From the NCBI GenBank assembly GCA_903871465.1, contig CAIQHB010000080.1, positions 186,001 through 250,000 on the forward strand: 64,000 nt of DNA. The letters are read 5' to 3'. Origin of the DNA: an uncultured Methanosarcinales archaeon. Its GTDB lineage: Archaea; Halobacteriota; Methanosarcinia; Methanotrichales; Methanotrichaceae. Shown piece after piece: positions 16,461-24,817 of the stretch; position 1 is the stretch's first letter, and each line of letters opens with the position of its first letter. A program made the translations under genes and the position numbers. The notes under the pieces are model-generated. The model saw only the letters and a program-made list of their open reading frames with translations. It ran no database searches and was not told the origin of the DNA.

Positions 16461-17189
16461 ATGAATAAAATGATAGGACCCATTGGCATTATGCTGATGG
16501 GAGCCACTTTTATTTGCTTTTGCATTATGCTCAGCGCCTCGGCCGCAGATATGCCGGCAAATCTACCGGACCTGCAAAGCGAGCTGAAGCAATCCGGTTC
16601 CGTTCCTTTTGGTCATCCAGAGGGAGGCACTATAGGTCAGCTCAAAACTGCCGGAGAGACTATCAACTTCCCCTGGTCCACAGAACATAACCCGGACATG
16701 CAGCATCATCTTCGCGACCTAATGCCACAATCATTGCCTACAAGGGAAAATGTCGCTTTGACGGGACATTCTTCAGAGGCCCGGGTTTCGGATCTGAAAG
16801 CGATTAACAGTGTCAAGCAAAGAGACATCAACTATGATGAGACCCAGAGCGGGGATCCGGCATCACAGGGTCTTTCCAATAACCTTGACGTCAGCATCAC
16901 AGGCCAAAAAACTGCGAAAAACGATGGATTTGGCAAGGATGAAAGCGGGGACGATATAGAGAAAATTGTGGATGATGCATTCAACAACGGGACGAAAAAT
17001 AAACAGAATGATGGCAAGACGGCAAAATCAGTACAGCTCGGCAACAACATGAATATTAACGTGAATGGAATTTCCGTCAGCGCCATAAATACTGTGGAAG
17101 GAGGCAGTGCGGTCGCCACCTCTAACATAGTCATAAAACCAGTACAGATCATCATCAGCCCCTCTGAGGTTGAAGAGAAGCTGAAGTGA
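16461..17189 (+). CDS. Secreted protein, partner of the preceding repeat protein
   Basis: This 242-aa protein has a signal peptide (MIGPIGIMLMGATFICFCIMLSASAADM, cleavage near 28). The middle is polar and low complexity, with a segment NNLDVSITGQKTAKNDGFGKDESGDD. The C-terminus KSVQLGNNMNINVNGISVSAINTVEGGSAVATSNIVIKPVQI matches the ATNN-x-I pattern of the upstream protein. It was not recognised. It probably belongs to one exported system with the 142-aa protein. A T-rich tract follows its stop. Confidence 0.6.
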   Translation: MNKMIGPIGIMLMGATFICFCIMLSASAADMPANLPDLQSELKQSGSVPFGHPEGGTIGQLKTAGETINFPWSTEHNPDMQHHLRDLMPQSLPTRENVALTGHSSEARVSDLKAINSVKQRDINYDETQSGDPASQGLSNNLDVSITGQKTAKNDGFGKDESGDDIEKIVDDAFNNGTKNKQNDGKTAKSVQLGNNMNINVNGISVSAINTVEGGSAVATSNIVIKPVQIIISPSEVEEKLK

Positions 17190-17241
17190 TTTGAGGAGAT
17201 CTGAGGCCTCGGGCTTTGACCAATCCCGCGCAGAGGCTCCA

Positions 17242-17273
17242 TTTCTTCTTTTTTTTGTTTTTCTTTTTGTCTC
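17242..17273 (+). terminator. T-rich archaeal-type terminator
   Basis: The tract TTTCTTCTTTTTTTTGTTTTTCTTTTTGT begins about 50 bp after the secreted-protein stop. Archaeal termination commonly uses such oligo-T stretches without a hairpin. It also lies upstream of hisS and explains the poly-Phe artefact at the front of the track ORF. Confidence 0.6.
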
Positions 17274-17332
17274 TTATCCCAGAGGTCGCTATCACAAACT
17301 ATAAGGGTATTTTGTGCTATCCCTTTTCCGAT

Positions 17333-18685
17333 ATGACCATCCAGAGACCGAGAGGCACCCGGGACTTTCTTCCCGAGGAGACAATGAAGCGAGGTCGAGC
17401 CCGGAAGGCGATGCAAGATGTGCTGGAGCGCTGGGGATACCAGGAGGTTTCCACACCCACTTTTGAGCATCTCGAGCTTTTCACCAAGAAATCAGGCGCA
17501 TCAGTGATGGAGGAGATCTACAGCTTCCCGGATAAGGGAGGTCGCGATCTCGCCCTCCGGCCGGAGCTGACGGCACCCGTAATGCGCATGTACGTCTCCG
17601 AGTTGCAGAATTCGCCAAAACCCCAGAGACTCTGCTATTTTGGCAACTGCTTCCGTTACGAGCGGCCTCAGAAAGGACGCTTCCGGGAATTCTGGCAGCT
17701 GGGTGCCGAGCTGATAGGCGGAGCCAAGCCCGATTCAGAGGCAGAAGCAATTGCCCTCTCTGACCAGATGTTGAAGAGCGTAGGAGTGACATGTGACATC
17801 CATGTCGGCTATCTGGGGCTTATCCGTTCAATGCTTGGCAAGATAGATGCGCAGCATCGGCCACAAGTAATGAGGATGATAGACAAGAAAGAGCACGAAG
17901 CTCTGGAAGCGTTCCTGCAGGAGATCGGCCAAAGCCATCTCGGCCTGCAGGAGTTGATCAATCTGAAGGGCAAAAAGGCATTGGATAAGGCCATAGATAT
18001 CGCAAAGGTTCTGGGTCAGGTCAAGGAGCCTTCTGACATTCTGGACTCAAACGTGCCGTCTGAGTCGATGCAAGCCGGACGCAGCTCGGCTCGCCAGGGG
18101 CGATCTGTAGACGCAGAGCTCCGAATGGATGAGTTTCAAGAGACCGTAAACCTCCTGGAGGCCTATGGTGTCGACTTCAAAATTGACTTTGAGATTGTGC
18201 GCGGTCTGGAGTACTACTCAGGAACCGTCTTCGAGATCTATGCTGAGGGGCTAGGAGCGCAGCGTCAGATTTGTGGCGGAGGAACCTACGAGCTGGCCAG
18301 TCTCTTCGGTGGAAAGGAGACCTCCTCTACGGGATTCGGCCTGGGCTTTGATCGCATCATGGAGATCGTGCAGATAGAAGAGAAGCAAACGTCGCCTGTC
18401 TTTTTGGTCTACACCCCGGATGTCAAAGTGGAAGCCATCAGGATCGCGAAAACGCTGCGCCGGATGGACCCGAAGGTTCCTGTCATCTTGGATGTCATGG
18501 GCAGAAGCTTGACGGCACAGCTCAAAGCTGCTGCCAGCGCTGGAGCGGGCTTTGCGATAATAATTGGCAGAGACGAGCTTGATGCCGGGTCTCTCACTTT
18601 GCGAGATATGAAAGAGGGCACGCAAGAGAGCTTTACACTGGCAGATATAGAGGATCGGCTTAAGATGACTTTTCTGGATTCGTGA
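17333..18685 (+). CDS. hisS: Histidyl-tRNA synthetase
   Basis: This 450-aa class II synthetase charges tRNA-His. It begins MTIQRPRGTRDFLPEE. Visible are motif 1 around VSTPTFEHLELF, motif 2 RYERPQKGRFREFWQLGAE (about 115), the His signatures VRGLEYYSGTVFEIY (about 284) and AQRQICGGGTYELAS, motif 3 GFGLGFDRIMEI, and a C-terminal anticodon-binding domain (PVFLVYTPDVKVEAIRIAKTLRRM). The track start at 17216 adds a poly-Phe stretch read from the upstream T tract, so the ATG at 17333 is preferred. A polar insertion near SNVPSESMQAGRSSARQGRSV precedes the first His signature. Confidence 0.93.
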   Translation: MTIQRPRGTRDFLPEETMKRGRARKAMQDVLERWGYQEVSTPTFEHLELFTKKSGASVMEEIYSFPDKGGRDLALRPELTAPVMRMYVSELQNSPKPQRLCYFGNCFRYERPQKGRFREFWQLGAELIGGAKPDSEAEAIALSDQMLKSVGVTCDIHVGYLGLIRSMLGKIDAQHRPQVMRMIDKKEHEALEAFLQEIGQSHLGLQELINLKGKKALDKAIDIAKVLGQVKEPSDILDSNVPSESMQAGRSSARQGRSVDAELRMDEFQETVNLLEAYGVDFKIDFEIVRGLEYYSGTVFEIYAEGLGAQRQICGGGTYELASLFGGKETSSTGFGLGFDRIMEIVQIEEKQTSPVFLVYTPDVKVEAIRIAKTLRRMDPKVPVILDVMGRSLTAQLKAAASAGAGFAIIIGRDELDAGSLTLRDMKEGTQESFTLADIEDRLKMTFLDS

Positions 18686-18863
18686 ATGTTGGCGGAAGGC
18701 TTTCTTCCAGAGAAAGCTTCCATATTTTTATAATTTTAACCTAATAGTTTCGACTTTAAGTAGTTTTTTATGAATACGCTCTAATTAATGCGACATTTTG
18801 CAGATAAGACCAGAGGCCTCCTATTCGGGCACAAGAGTTTCTGAAATGAAAATGTTTAAAAGA

Positions 18864-19421
18864 TTAAAGCAGCCCCATGTTTTCGAGCTGCATCCTGACG
18901 ATCCGCACTCCCTCTTCGCACTCCTCCGGAGATTTGCCACCCGTTACGACCAGTTTGCCGGAGCTGAAAATAAGCACGACCACCTTGGGAACCTTTATCC
19001 TGTAAACGAGTCCCGGAAACTGTTCCGGTTCGTATTCAATGTTCTCCAGTCCCAGACCGAGAGCGATGGCGTTCAGGTTCAAGTCAGTCTTCAGATCTGC
19101 AGAGGCCACAATGTTCTGAACATGGATCTCGGGCTCCAGATCGATCTTCTCGAAGCCTATGGATTTGAGCGTCTTGGCCATATTGGTTATGACCGTGCGA
19201 ACGTCTTCGACGTTCTTGGCTCCCGTGCATACCACCTTGCCGGAAGTGAATATGAGAAAGGCAGCTCTGGGGGCTTTAACCCTATAGACGAGGCCCGGGA
19301 ACTTCTCTTTATTATATTCAGCGCCCTCCAGCTCAGCCTCGATCTTATGCAGATCAAACTCTTCTGCCAGCTTGGTGGATGCCACCACATTCTCGATATT
19401 TATTGTGGACACCATACTCAA
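18864..19421 (-). CDS. tbp: TATA-box binding protein
   Basis: This 185-aa protein is the archaeal TBP saddle made of two imperfect direct repeats: [64 protein letters not shown], then [66 protein letters not shown]. It binds promoter TATA boxes and recruits TFB and RNA polymerase. Its own upstream region contains an unusual set of TTATAA repeats, which suggests autoregulation. Confidence 0.95.
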   Translation of the reverse strand: MSMVSTINIENVVASTKLAEEFDLHKIEAELEGAEYNKEKFPGLVYRVKAPRAAFLIFTSGKVVCTGAKNVEDVRTVITNMAKTLKSIGFEKIDLEPEIHVQNIVASADLKTDLNLNAIALGLGLENIEYEPEQFPGLVYRIKVPKVVVLIFSSGKLVVTGGKSPEECEEGVRIVRMQLENMGLL

Positions 19422-19440
19422 GTATCTCCAGAACTACTCG

Positions 19441-19511
19441 TTATAAACTGGGTGTATATATACATGAGTATTTAAGATTTATAAGCGGATTATAAACGGC
19501 TTATAAACTTG
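19441..19511 (-). promoter_or_regulatory. TATA-box array upstream of tbp
   Basis: Just upstream of the tbp start lie TTATAAACTG (19441), GTGTATATATACAT (19452) and three back-to-back 11-bp units TTATAAGCGGA, TTATAAACGGC and TTATAAACTTG (19479-19511). The 11-bp period is about one helical turn, so TBP could bind several sites on one face of the DNA. The array lies between tRNA-Thr and tbp, both on the minus strand. Confidence 0.6.
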
Positions 19512-19573
19512 CCGGAGAAGAGTATCTCCCACTAAGGATCTGCGATGGATGAATTACAAGAAAAATTCTTAAA

Positions 19574-19663
19574 AGCCGCCGATGGGATTCGAACCCATGA
19601 ACTGCTGATCTTTCGGATAATTCTTACGAATCAGCCGCTTTAACCGGGCTAAGCCACGGCGGC
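19574..19663 (-). tRNA. tRNA-Thr (CGT) with a 15-nt intron
   Basis: The minus strand reads GCCGCCG acceptor, D arm GCTT..AAGC, anticodon stem GCTGA/TCAGC, T arm ATGGG-TTCGAAT-CCCAT, acceptor CGGCGGC and U73. The anticodon loop TTCGTAA gives CGT (Thr); U73 is usual for archaeal tRNA-Thr. A 15-nt intron, AGAATTATCCGAAAG on the minus strand (19610-19624), sits between positions 37 and 38. The exon-intron fold is a proper bulge-helix-bulge: outer GCTGA/TCAGC, central 4-bp TTCG/CGAA, and 3-nt bulges TA|A and AG|A. Mature length is 75 nt. Confidence 0.92.
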
Positions 19664-19698
19664 CCACAATGTCTTTGCTAGTTCATGCACAGGCTCAT

Positions 19699-20970
19699 TT
19701 AAGATTTTCGATCCTCACAGGAGATCATCTCAGGCTCCATCTCTTGCTTGTTGATCTCCTCGGCGAGCCTGGGCAGAAATATCCCGATATCCGTCACAAG
19801 GCCGATGGCCTGAGCCGACCCCCGGTCCATGAGCTTGGTTACGGTTGCGGGATTGATATCGACGCAGATGGTCTTAACGAAGGACGGCAGAAGATTTCCA
19901 ACCGCAATGGCATGCAACATCGTGCCCAGCATTATGGTCATGTTCACACCTCGCAGCGCTTTATCCATGGCATCCTTGGCTTTAGCCGTGTCCGTGATAA
20001 CCTCTGGAAGCGGCCCGTCATCGCGAATGGAACCCGCCAGAATGAAGGTGATCCCCTTCATTACAGCCTCATACATGACTCCGCCCTTGAGTTTGCCCTC
20101 CACGATGGCGTTTTTTATGGAGCCGCTGGCCATGATCTCGCTGATGGCGTAGAGATGGTTTCGGTGACCGCCGGAGATGGCATTTCCAGAGCAGTTCATT
20201 CCCAGGCTTGTGCCAAAGAGCTGACGCTCGATATCATGCACCGCCACGGCGTTTCCTGCCAGCAGCACATCCACGTATCCATCCCGAATGAGTTTGGCGA
20301 GAGATGGCGCCGCGCCGGTATGGACCACAGCCGGCCCGCAGACGACTGCAATCTTTCCTCCAGCCTTCTTGGTGCTGACAATCTCTCGGGCCAGCTGGCG
20401 GACGAGTTCTCCGCTGGGTCTCTCCGAAGAGACTTCGTTGGACATAAATCCAAAGAACGTCTTCTCCCTGGGTCGCTCGGGCGGCACAACCTTGACGCCG
20501 GAAGTTCCAATCACTACCTTGTCGCCTTTCTTGATATGGCCTATGGGAGTGCACACTGCCCTGCCATCTTCAAGAACGATGAGGCAATCCATGTGGTTAT
20601 GCTCTACCTCCGCCCACGAGCCCCGGTAGCGCACATAGGTGGGGTGATTGGTGGTGGAATAAAAACCCCTGGGAACTACCATATCACCAGGAGAGGTGTC
20701 CAATCGCGCATCCTCCATTTCTACCAGTTGGGCCCCCAGCGCATTCAGCTCCAGGAGTATCCTATCCAGATGAGCGGCATCCTCGCCGGTGACTGTGACC
20801 TGCACATAGCTGGTATCGTTCTTCTTCTGGCCTATCTGGAAGCTCTTAATCTCGAACTCACCGCGCATGTCCATGATCTTATCCAGGACCCTGGTCAACA
20901 TCTGGGAGTCGATGAGATGGCCCTCCATCTCAATATCTGCAATCTCTGTCATAAGCTCGCTCTTCACCAC
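19699..20970 (-). CDS. Archaeal ornithine cyclodeaminase (LOR/SDH-type, TIGR00300 family)
   Basis: This 423-aa protein fits the TIGR00300 family, characterised in Methanococcus as an NAD-dependent ornithine cyclodeaminase (ornithine to proline plus ammonia), unrelated to the mu-crystallin type. The N-terminal LOR/SDH domain starts MEGHLIDSQMLTRVLDKIMDMRGEFEIKSFQIGQKKNDTSYVQVTVTG. The C-terminal part has KIAVVCGPAVVHTGAAPSLAKLIRDGYVDVLLAGNAVAVHDIE and NCSGNAISGGHRNHLYAISE. The first codon is GTG overlapping the stop of the upstream RNA-ligase remnant (TGGTGA); an ATG six codons on is an alternative. The protein would link arginine/ornithine to proline. Confidence 0.85.
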   Translation of the reverse strand: MVKSELMTEIADIEMEGHLIDSQMLTRVLDKIMDMRGEFEIKSFQIGQKKNDTSYVQVTVTGEDAAHLDRILLELNALGAQLVEMEDARLDTSPGDMVVPRGFYSTTNHPTYVRYRGSWAEVEHNHMDCLIVLEDGRAVCTPIGHIKKGDKVVIGTSGVKVVPPERPREKTFFGFMSNEVSSERPSGELVRQLAREIVSTKKAGGKIAVVCGPAVVHTGAAPSLAKLIRDGYVDVLLAGNAVAVHDIERQLFGTSLGMNCSGNAISGGHRNHLYAISEIMASGSIKNAIVEGKLKGGVMYEAVMKGITFILAGSIRDDGPLPEVITDTAKAKDAMDKALRGVNMTIMLGTMLHAIAVGNLLPSFVKTICVDINPATVTKLMDRGSAQAIGLVTDIGIFLPRLAEEINKQEMEPEMISCEDRKS

Positions 20971-21378
20971 GTCTCTCCATCCAGGAGCGCCTTGGTTTTA
21001 TCGTTTGTGCTCATGATGGTTTTGGTGATCCTGATCAGATAGCCACCATCTTCAGGCACCGATTGGTCGAAGATGGCCCTAATTCCGCACCTATGAAGAT
21101 GATGCTCAAACTCCCTAGCCGTAGACAGGCTTCTCACACACCGCCACGAAGTCGGAAAAATGCCCGTTTATCGCGGCTCCCAGCATGAGAGGACGGCGTA
21201 TTTTGGGATAGCCGTATACGACCTCGCCATTCCTAAAAATAGTAGTCCCGGCCTCGATCCCCGAGGTCTCTTTTTCAAACCTCAGAAGTCCAGGCTAGGG
21301 CCAGTTTGATTCACTGATTATCGTCTCTTGCAGGCAATGCAGCCTTTCTTCAGTTATTCCCAGTCTATCTATCTGCAA
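20964..21378 (-). pseudogene. Decayed ATP-dependent RNA ligase (Pab1020-like)
   Basis: Reading the minus strand from 21378 gives LQIDRLGITEERLHCLQETIISESNWP, stop, PGLLRFEKETSGIEAGTTIFRNGEVVYGYPKIRRPLMLGAAINGHFSDFVAVCEK, then a frame change to STAREFEHHLHRCGIRAIFDQSVPEDGGYLIRITKTIMSTNDKTKALLDGETW and TGA at 20964. The first part resembles the N-terminus of archaeal RNA ligases up to the region before the nucleotidylated Lys, and the last part their C-terminus. The catalytic middle is missing. An in-frame TAG plus an internal deletion make this a pseudogene. Its stop still overlaps the next gene's GTG start. Confidence 0.7.
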
Positions 21379-21390
21379 CTTTTTGCAGAT

Positions 21391-22179
21391 TCATCTGGTC
21401 CTCACCAGGAAGTCTAAGATAGACCGCCTGGTTATCATGCCCACTACCTCTTCTCTATGGTTGAGAACGGGCAGGCCACCCCTGTTCTCTGTGAGAATGA
21501 TCGACTTTACCTCTTCCAGTGGAGTATCTACGTAGACGTACCTCACATCATGAGTCATCACATCTGAGACCAGAATGTTGTAGATGCGAGCGTATTGCTT
21601 GCTGGCAGTATCGTTCAGGTCCCTGAAGGCTCGCAGAGATTTGGCCACGTCCCTCTCGGTTATTATGCCAACCAGCCGACCTCCCTCCACTACGGGAATC
21701 CGTCCTACATCTCTGTCCAGCATCATGCGCCGGGCGTGAACCAGCCGATCGTTGGGGTTAGCGGTGAGGGGATATCTCATGGCGTCGGATGCTATCCCGC
21801 TAACATTTACGGCTGCCAGGATCTCTCTTGGACGAACCCAGCCCAGAATCTTGTCGCCTTCCACTGCCACCAGTACTGATGTCTTCTGCAGAAGGATCAT
21901 GGCGTCATCCACGCCCATATCCGGCAAGACCTTGATCACGGCATCCATCGTGGCTGATGCAACATGCAGAGAGGAGGCTGGCATTCCCAGGGATTTGCGT
22001 GTGCCAAGAACACGAGCGATCTGCCTCGTAGTGATTATACCGCCCATCTTGTCCTTGTTGGTCACCAGGAGCCTGCGCTGATTATTTTTCTCCATCAGAT
22101 CCAGTGCATGGCCCACACGCTCGGATTTGTCGATGGTGAGGGGCTCTGTCATGATGTCCTTGACTTGCATTACTTCCAC
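21391..22179 (-). CDS. Protein with four CBS motifs
   Basis: This 262-aa protein is built of two Bateman modules. CBS units start VKDIMTEPLTIDKSERVGHALDLMEKNNQRRLLV, then a degenerate second, then DAMRYPLTANPNDRLVHARRMMLDRDVGRIPVVEGGRLVGIITERDVA, and VSDVMTHDVRYVYVDTPLEEVKSIILTENRGGLPVLNHREEVVGMITRRSI. CBS pairs bind adenosyl ligands (AMP, ATP, SAM) and act as energy or metabolite sensors. No catalytic domain is attached. It overlaps the upstream CBS gene by 10 bp and is last of five. Confidence 0.88.
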   Translation of the reverse strand: MEVMQVKDIMTEPLTIDKSERVGHALDLMEKNNQRRLLVTNKDKMGGIITTRQIARVLGTRKSLGMPASSLHVASATMDAVIKVLPDMGVDDAMILLQKTSVLVAVEGDKILGWVRPREILAAVNVSGIASDAMRYPLTANPNDRLVHARRMMLDRDVGRIPVVEGGRLVGIITERDVAKSLRAFRDLNDTASKQYARIYNILVSDVMTHDVRYVYVDTPLEEVKSIILTENRGGLPVLNHREEVVGMITRRSILDFLVRTR

Positions 22180-23030
22180 CTCCCGATCTCAATGATGATC
22201 TCATCGGCTGAGAAGTATCCCACAACTTCGTTGTTCTCCATAACAGGCATGCCGATGATATGCTTTTCCTCAAGAGTTTTGCTGGCCTCCACTGCCTTTA
22301 TCTCCGGGCTCAAGGAGAAGATCGGTGAGGTCATGATATCCTCGGCGACGAATGGCATTTGCTTCACGTATCGGTACTGCTTTCTGCCTGCAGCGCTCTC
22401 TTTCCTGGTCATCTTGATGTTCTTTGTTTCCATGTCGTCTTTAGGACCCATCATTTCCGAGAATGTGAGACCTGATCGGGTCACTATGCCCACGGGAGTC
22501 ATATTATCCTCGTAGACCAGAGCCCGGCTGACGCCCTGCACATTCATCTCTTCCAGGACATGCCCGATGGTATGATGACGGTGCACATTCAAGATGTTCT
22601 TACTCATCAGGTCGCCCACGGTTGCTTTGATATCCTGCTCGGAGAAGTACTTCACCATATCGCGGGTTGTGATCATACCCACGATCTCACCATCGCGTTC
22701 TACCGGCAGGCCACTGATATCATTTTCTATCAAGAGCTCGGCTGCCTGGGGCATGGTGGCATCGGGGAATATGGTGAGGGGCTTCTCAGTCATGACTACC
22801 TGAATGGGGATCTTGTCTATGGGCCGTCTGCGCCACTCCGGAGCTGCCTGGTTGAGCCGGTTGGTGATATCGTATTTGGTAACGATGCCAACCAGCTTGC
22901 CGTTGTCCAATACGGGTAGCCTGCCAATGGAATACTTGAACATCAGATTCCTGGCCATTTGAATGGGCTCATTTCGCTCAATGACATTTATGGGAGAGCT
23001 CATGTAATCTTTGACTTTCTTTATGATCAT
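22170..23030 (-). CDS. Protein with four CBS motifs
   Basis: This 286-aa protein has four CBS units, starting VKDYMSSPINVIERNEPIQMARNLMFKYSIGRLPVLDNGKLVGIVTKYDI, then VMTEKPLTIFPDATMPQAAELLIENDISGLPVERDGEIVGMITTRDM, LMSKNILNVHRHHTIGHVLEEMNVQGVSRALVYEDNMTPVGIVTRSG, and IMTSPIFSLSPEIKAVEASKTLEEKHIIGMPVMENNEVVGYFSADEI. No output domain is present. It overlaps its upstream neighbour by 4 bp (ATGA) and its downstream neighbour by 10 bp, so the proteins are probably made together and may form a mixed complex. Confidence 0.9.
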   Translation of the reverse strand: MIIKKVKDYMSSPINVIERNEPIQMARNLMFKYSIGRLPVLDNGKLVGIVTKYDITNRLNQAAPEWRRRPIDKIPIQVVMTEKPLTIFPDATMPQAAELLIENDISGLPVERDGEIVGMITTRDMVKYFSEQDIKATVGDLMSKNILNVHRHHTIGHVLEEMNVQGVSRALVYEDNMTPVGIVTRSGLTFSEMMGPKDDMETKNIKMTRKESAAGRKQYRYVKQMPFVAEDIMTSPIFSLSPEIKAVEASKTLEEKHIIGMPVMENNEVVGYFSADEIIIEIGRWK

Positions 23031-24004
23031 GGCAGTATTCCTCTGTTCTCGGCCAATGCCCTCACATAATCTCTTTCCGTCAGAATCCCGACTAAAGAAC
23101 CTTTGTCCATGACGGGCAATGATCCGATGTCGCTATCCAGCATCTTCCTGGCAGCCTGGCCCAGATCCACTTTCTTCTCTGTGGTAAGCAAGCTTCTCTT
23201 AATCAAGCTCTTGACAGGCTGATTCATTACCTCTCCGATGTCGCCGGTTACCACCTTTTCAAAAGCTGCACCGCTGCCCAGATACTTCATGATGTCTGAT
23301 GCTGTAACCATGCCCATAAGAACTCCGTCCTGCACTACAGGCATGCGACGGAAGCCCTTCTGGATGATCATCCTCGTCATCTTCTCAATTGTGGTTTGGG
23401 CCGGTGCCGTCACCACATTGGGGCTCATAAAGGACTCAACAGAAAGGCCTGTGTCCAAACCTCTGCAAAAGCGCACGAAGTCCTCTTCAGTTATTATGGC
23501 CTTGATGCGGGTATCCTCATCCACGATGGGAAGGCCGCCCACATTCTTTTCATACATCAACTTCAAGACATCGTTCAGGGAGTCGTTATCGCTGGCGTAA
23601 GTGAGCTTATCGCTCATTATCTCTCTGATATCAGCATTTATAGCCGTGAAGATATTGCCGCCATACTTTTCTTGCAGGAGGTTGTGCCGCAGCCCACCGC
23701 CCAGAAAGTCAACGATATCCACAGACGTCACAAAGCCCATCAACCTCTTCGTGCCCGCGTCGGCTATGGGAAGCCGCGAGAAGCCGTAGAAGGTCATTGT
23801 CTTTATGGCACCCATAATGGTAGTGGTTGGCGGAACAGTGACCACATCAGGCGACGCCGCGCCAACCAATTCGCTGATGTGCTTGGCATGCCTGGAGTCG
23901 AATTGCAGAGGTCCTCTATCCCCCGAGCCGGGGGCTCTGGGCATCCGATCGTTCTTTTGCGGTATCCTTGTTATCTCTTTTCCCGTTGTTGGACCGTTGC
24001 TCAT
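23027..24004 (-). CDS. Protein with four CBS motifs and a basic N-terminal extension
   Basis: This 325-aa protein has about 40 N-terminal residues rich in Arg, Lys and Gly (TGKEITRIPQKNDRMPRAPGSGDRG), unlike its neighbours, which could contact nucleic acid or a partner. The CBS units are DVVTVPPTTTIMGAIKTMTFYGFSRLPIADAGTKRLMGFVTSVDI, IMSDKLTYASDNDSLNDVLKLMYEKNVGGLPIVDEDTRIKAIITEEDF, FMSPNVVTAPAQTTIEKMTRMIIQKGFRRMPVVQDGVLMGMVTASDI, and a final VDLGQAARKMLDSDIGSLPVMDKGSLVGILTERDY. It overlaps the next gene by 4 bp. Confidence 0.9.
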   Translation of the reverse strand: MSNGPTTGKEITRIPQKNDRMPRAPGSGDRGPLQFDSRHAKHISELVGAASPDVVTVPPTTTIMGAIKTMTFYGFSRLPIADAGTKRLMGFVTSVDIVDFLGGGLRHNLLQEKYGGNIFTAINADIREIMSDKLTYASDNDSLNDVLKLMYEKNVGGLPIVDEDTRIKAIITEEDFVRFCRGLDTGLSVESFMSPNVVTAPAQTTIEKMTRMIIQKGFRRMPVVQDGVLMGMVTASDIMKYLGSGAAFEKVVTGDIGEVMNQPVKSLIKRSLLTTEKKVDLGQAARKMLDSDIGSLPVMDKGSLVGILTERDYVRALAENRGILP

Positions 24005-24010
24005 CTTTAC

Positions 24011-24811
24011 TCACCCGAGGTAACTCTTGATCAGATCATTTCTGTCTACAATTCCCACAAGCTTTCCATTATCCACAACTGAGATCCTGCCCATATCATG
24101 CTTGAGCATCAGCTCTATAGCATCGGCCAGACTTGCCTCTGGCCCCAGGCTAAATATGGGAGAACTCATCAGCTTCTCGGCATGCATCTGCGTGGAATCG
24201 GAGGGTCGAGTCTCGCTCTCTTTGCTGATTCGGGCCCAGCCCCTCTTCAGGATATCGAACCTGGTGATCATCCCTATGGGCTTGCCGTCCTTTGCTACAG
24301 GCAATCCGGTGAAATCCAGATCCAGCATTTTGCCCCATACCTCAGTCAGCGAATCATCCGGGCTCGCAGTTACGACTTTCGTGGTCATGATGTCGCCAAT
24401 CAGCTTCTGGGGAACTTTGGAGATGTCGATGTGCTTGAACACATCAATTAGAGTGACAACTCCTTTGAGCACAAGGTCTTCCTGGGACTCGACCACTGGA
24501 AGCAATGTGCACTTCTCCTTGAGCATGATCTTTGCCGCTTCAAACATATCCGTATCTTCCGTTACAGTGGGGACCTGCACAATGAAACCCGATACAGTAA
24601 CGTTCGATTTGGTTGATGTCACACGCAGCATGTCCTGTGTAGTTACGATTCCCTGGACCACTCGTTTACTATTCACGACCGGCAGTCCACGCACATGGTT
24701 GTCTCTAATCAACTGACGTGCTTTGGTCAGAAAAGTCGAATCCTCAACGTATAGAGGATCTCTGGATAAAATATCTTCTACTAACATTTTTACTCCCCTG
24801 CGGTCCCGCAA
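24011..24811 (-). CDS. Protein with four CBS motifs
   Basis: This 266-aa protein has CBS units beginning VEDILSRDPLYVEDSTFLTKARQLIRDNHVRGLPVVNSKRVVQGIVTTQDM, then VPTVTEDTDMFEAAKIMLKEKCTLLPVVESQEDLVLKGVVTLIDV, IMTTKVVTASPDDSLTEVWGKMLDLDFTGLPVAKDGKPIGMITRFDI, and LMSSPIFSLGPEASLADAIELMLKHDMGRISVVDNGKLVGIVDRNDL. The likely start is MLVEDILSRDP, eight codons in; the track start adds MRDRRGVK. It is separated by 6 bp from genes on both sides and is second in the CBS operon. Confidence 0.9.
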   Translation of the reverse strand: MRDRRGVKMLVEDILSRDPLYVEDSTFLTKARQLIRDNHVRGLPVVNSKRVVQGIVTTQDMLRVTSTKSNVTVSGFIVQVPTVTEDTDMFEAAKIMLKEKCTLLPVVESQEDLVLKGVVTLIDVFKHIDISKVPQKLIGDIMTTKVVTASPDDSLTEVWGKMLDLDFTGLPVAKDGKPIGMITRFDILKRGWARISKESETRPSDSTQMHAEKLMSSPIFSLGPEASLADAIELMLKHDMGRISVVDNGKLVGIVDRNDLIKSYLG

Positions 24812-24817
24812 CGGTAT

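Noticed and set aside
18864-19475. 225-aa plus-strand ORF opposite tbp
   Set aside because: Exact antisense of the TBP repeats; no independent support.
19669-21042. 457-aa plus-strand ORF opposite the ornithine cyclodeaminase gene
   Set aside because: It is the antisense shadow of a well-supported gene; its translation is His/Arg-rich without recognisable motifs and has no ribosome binding site.
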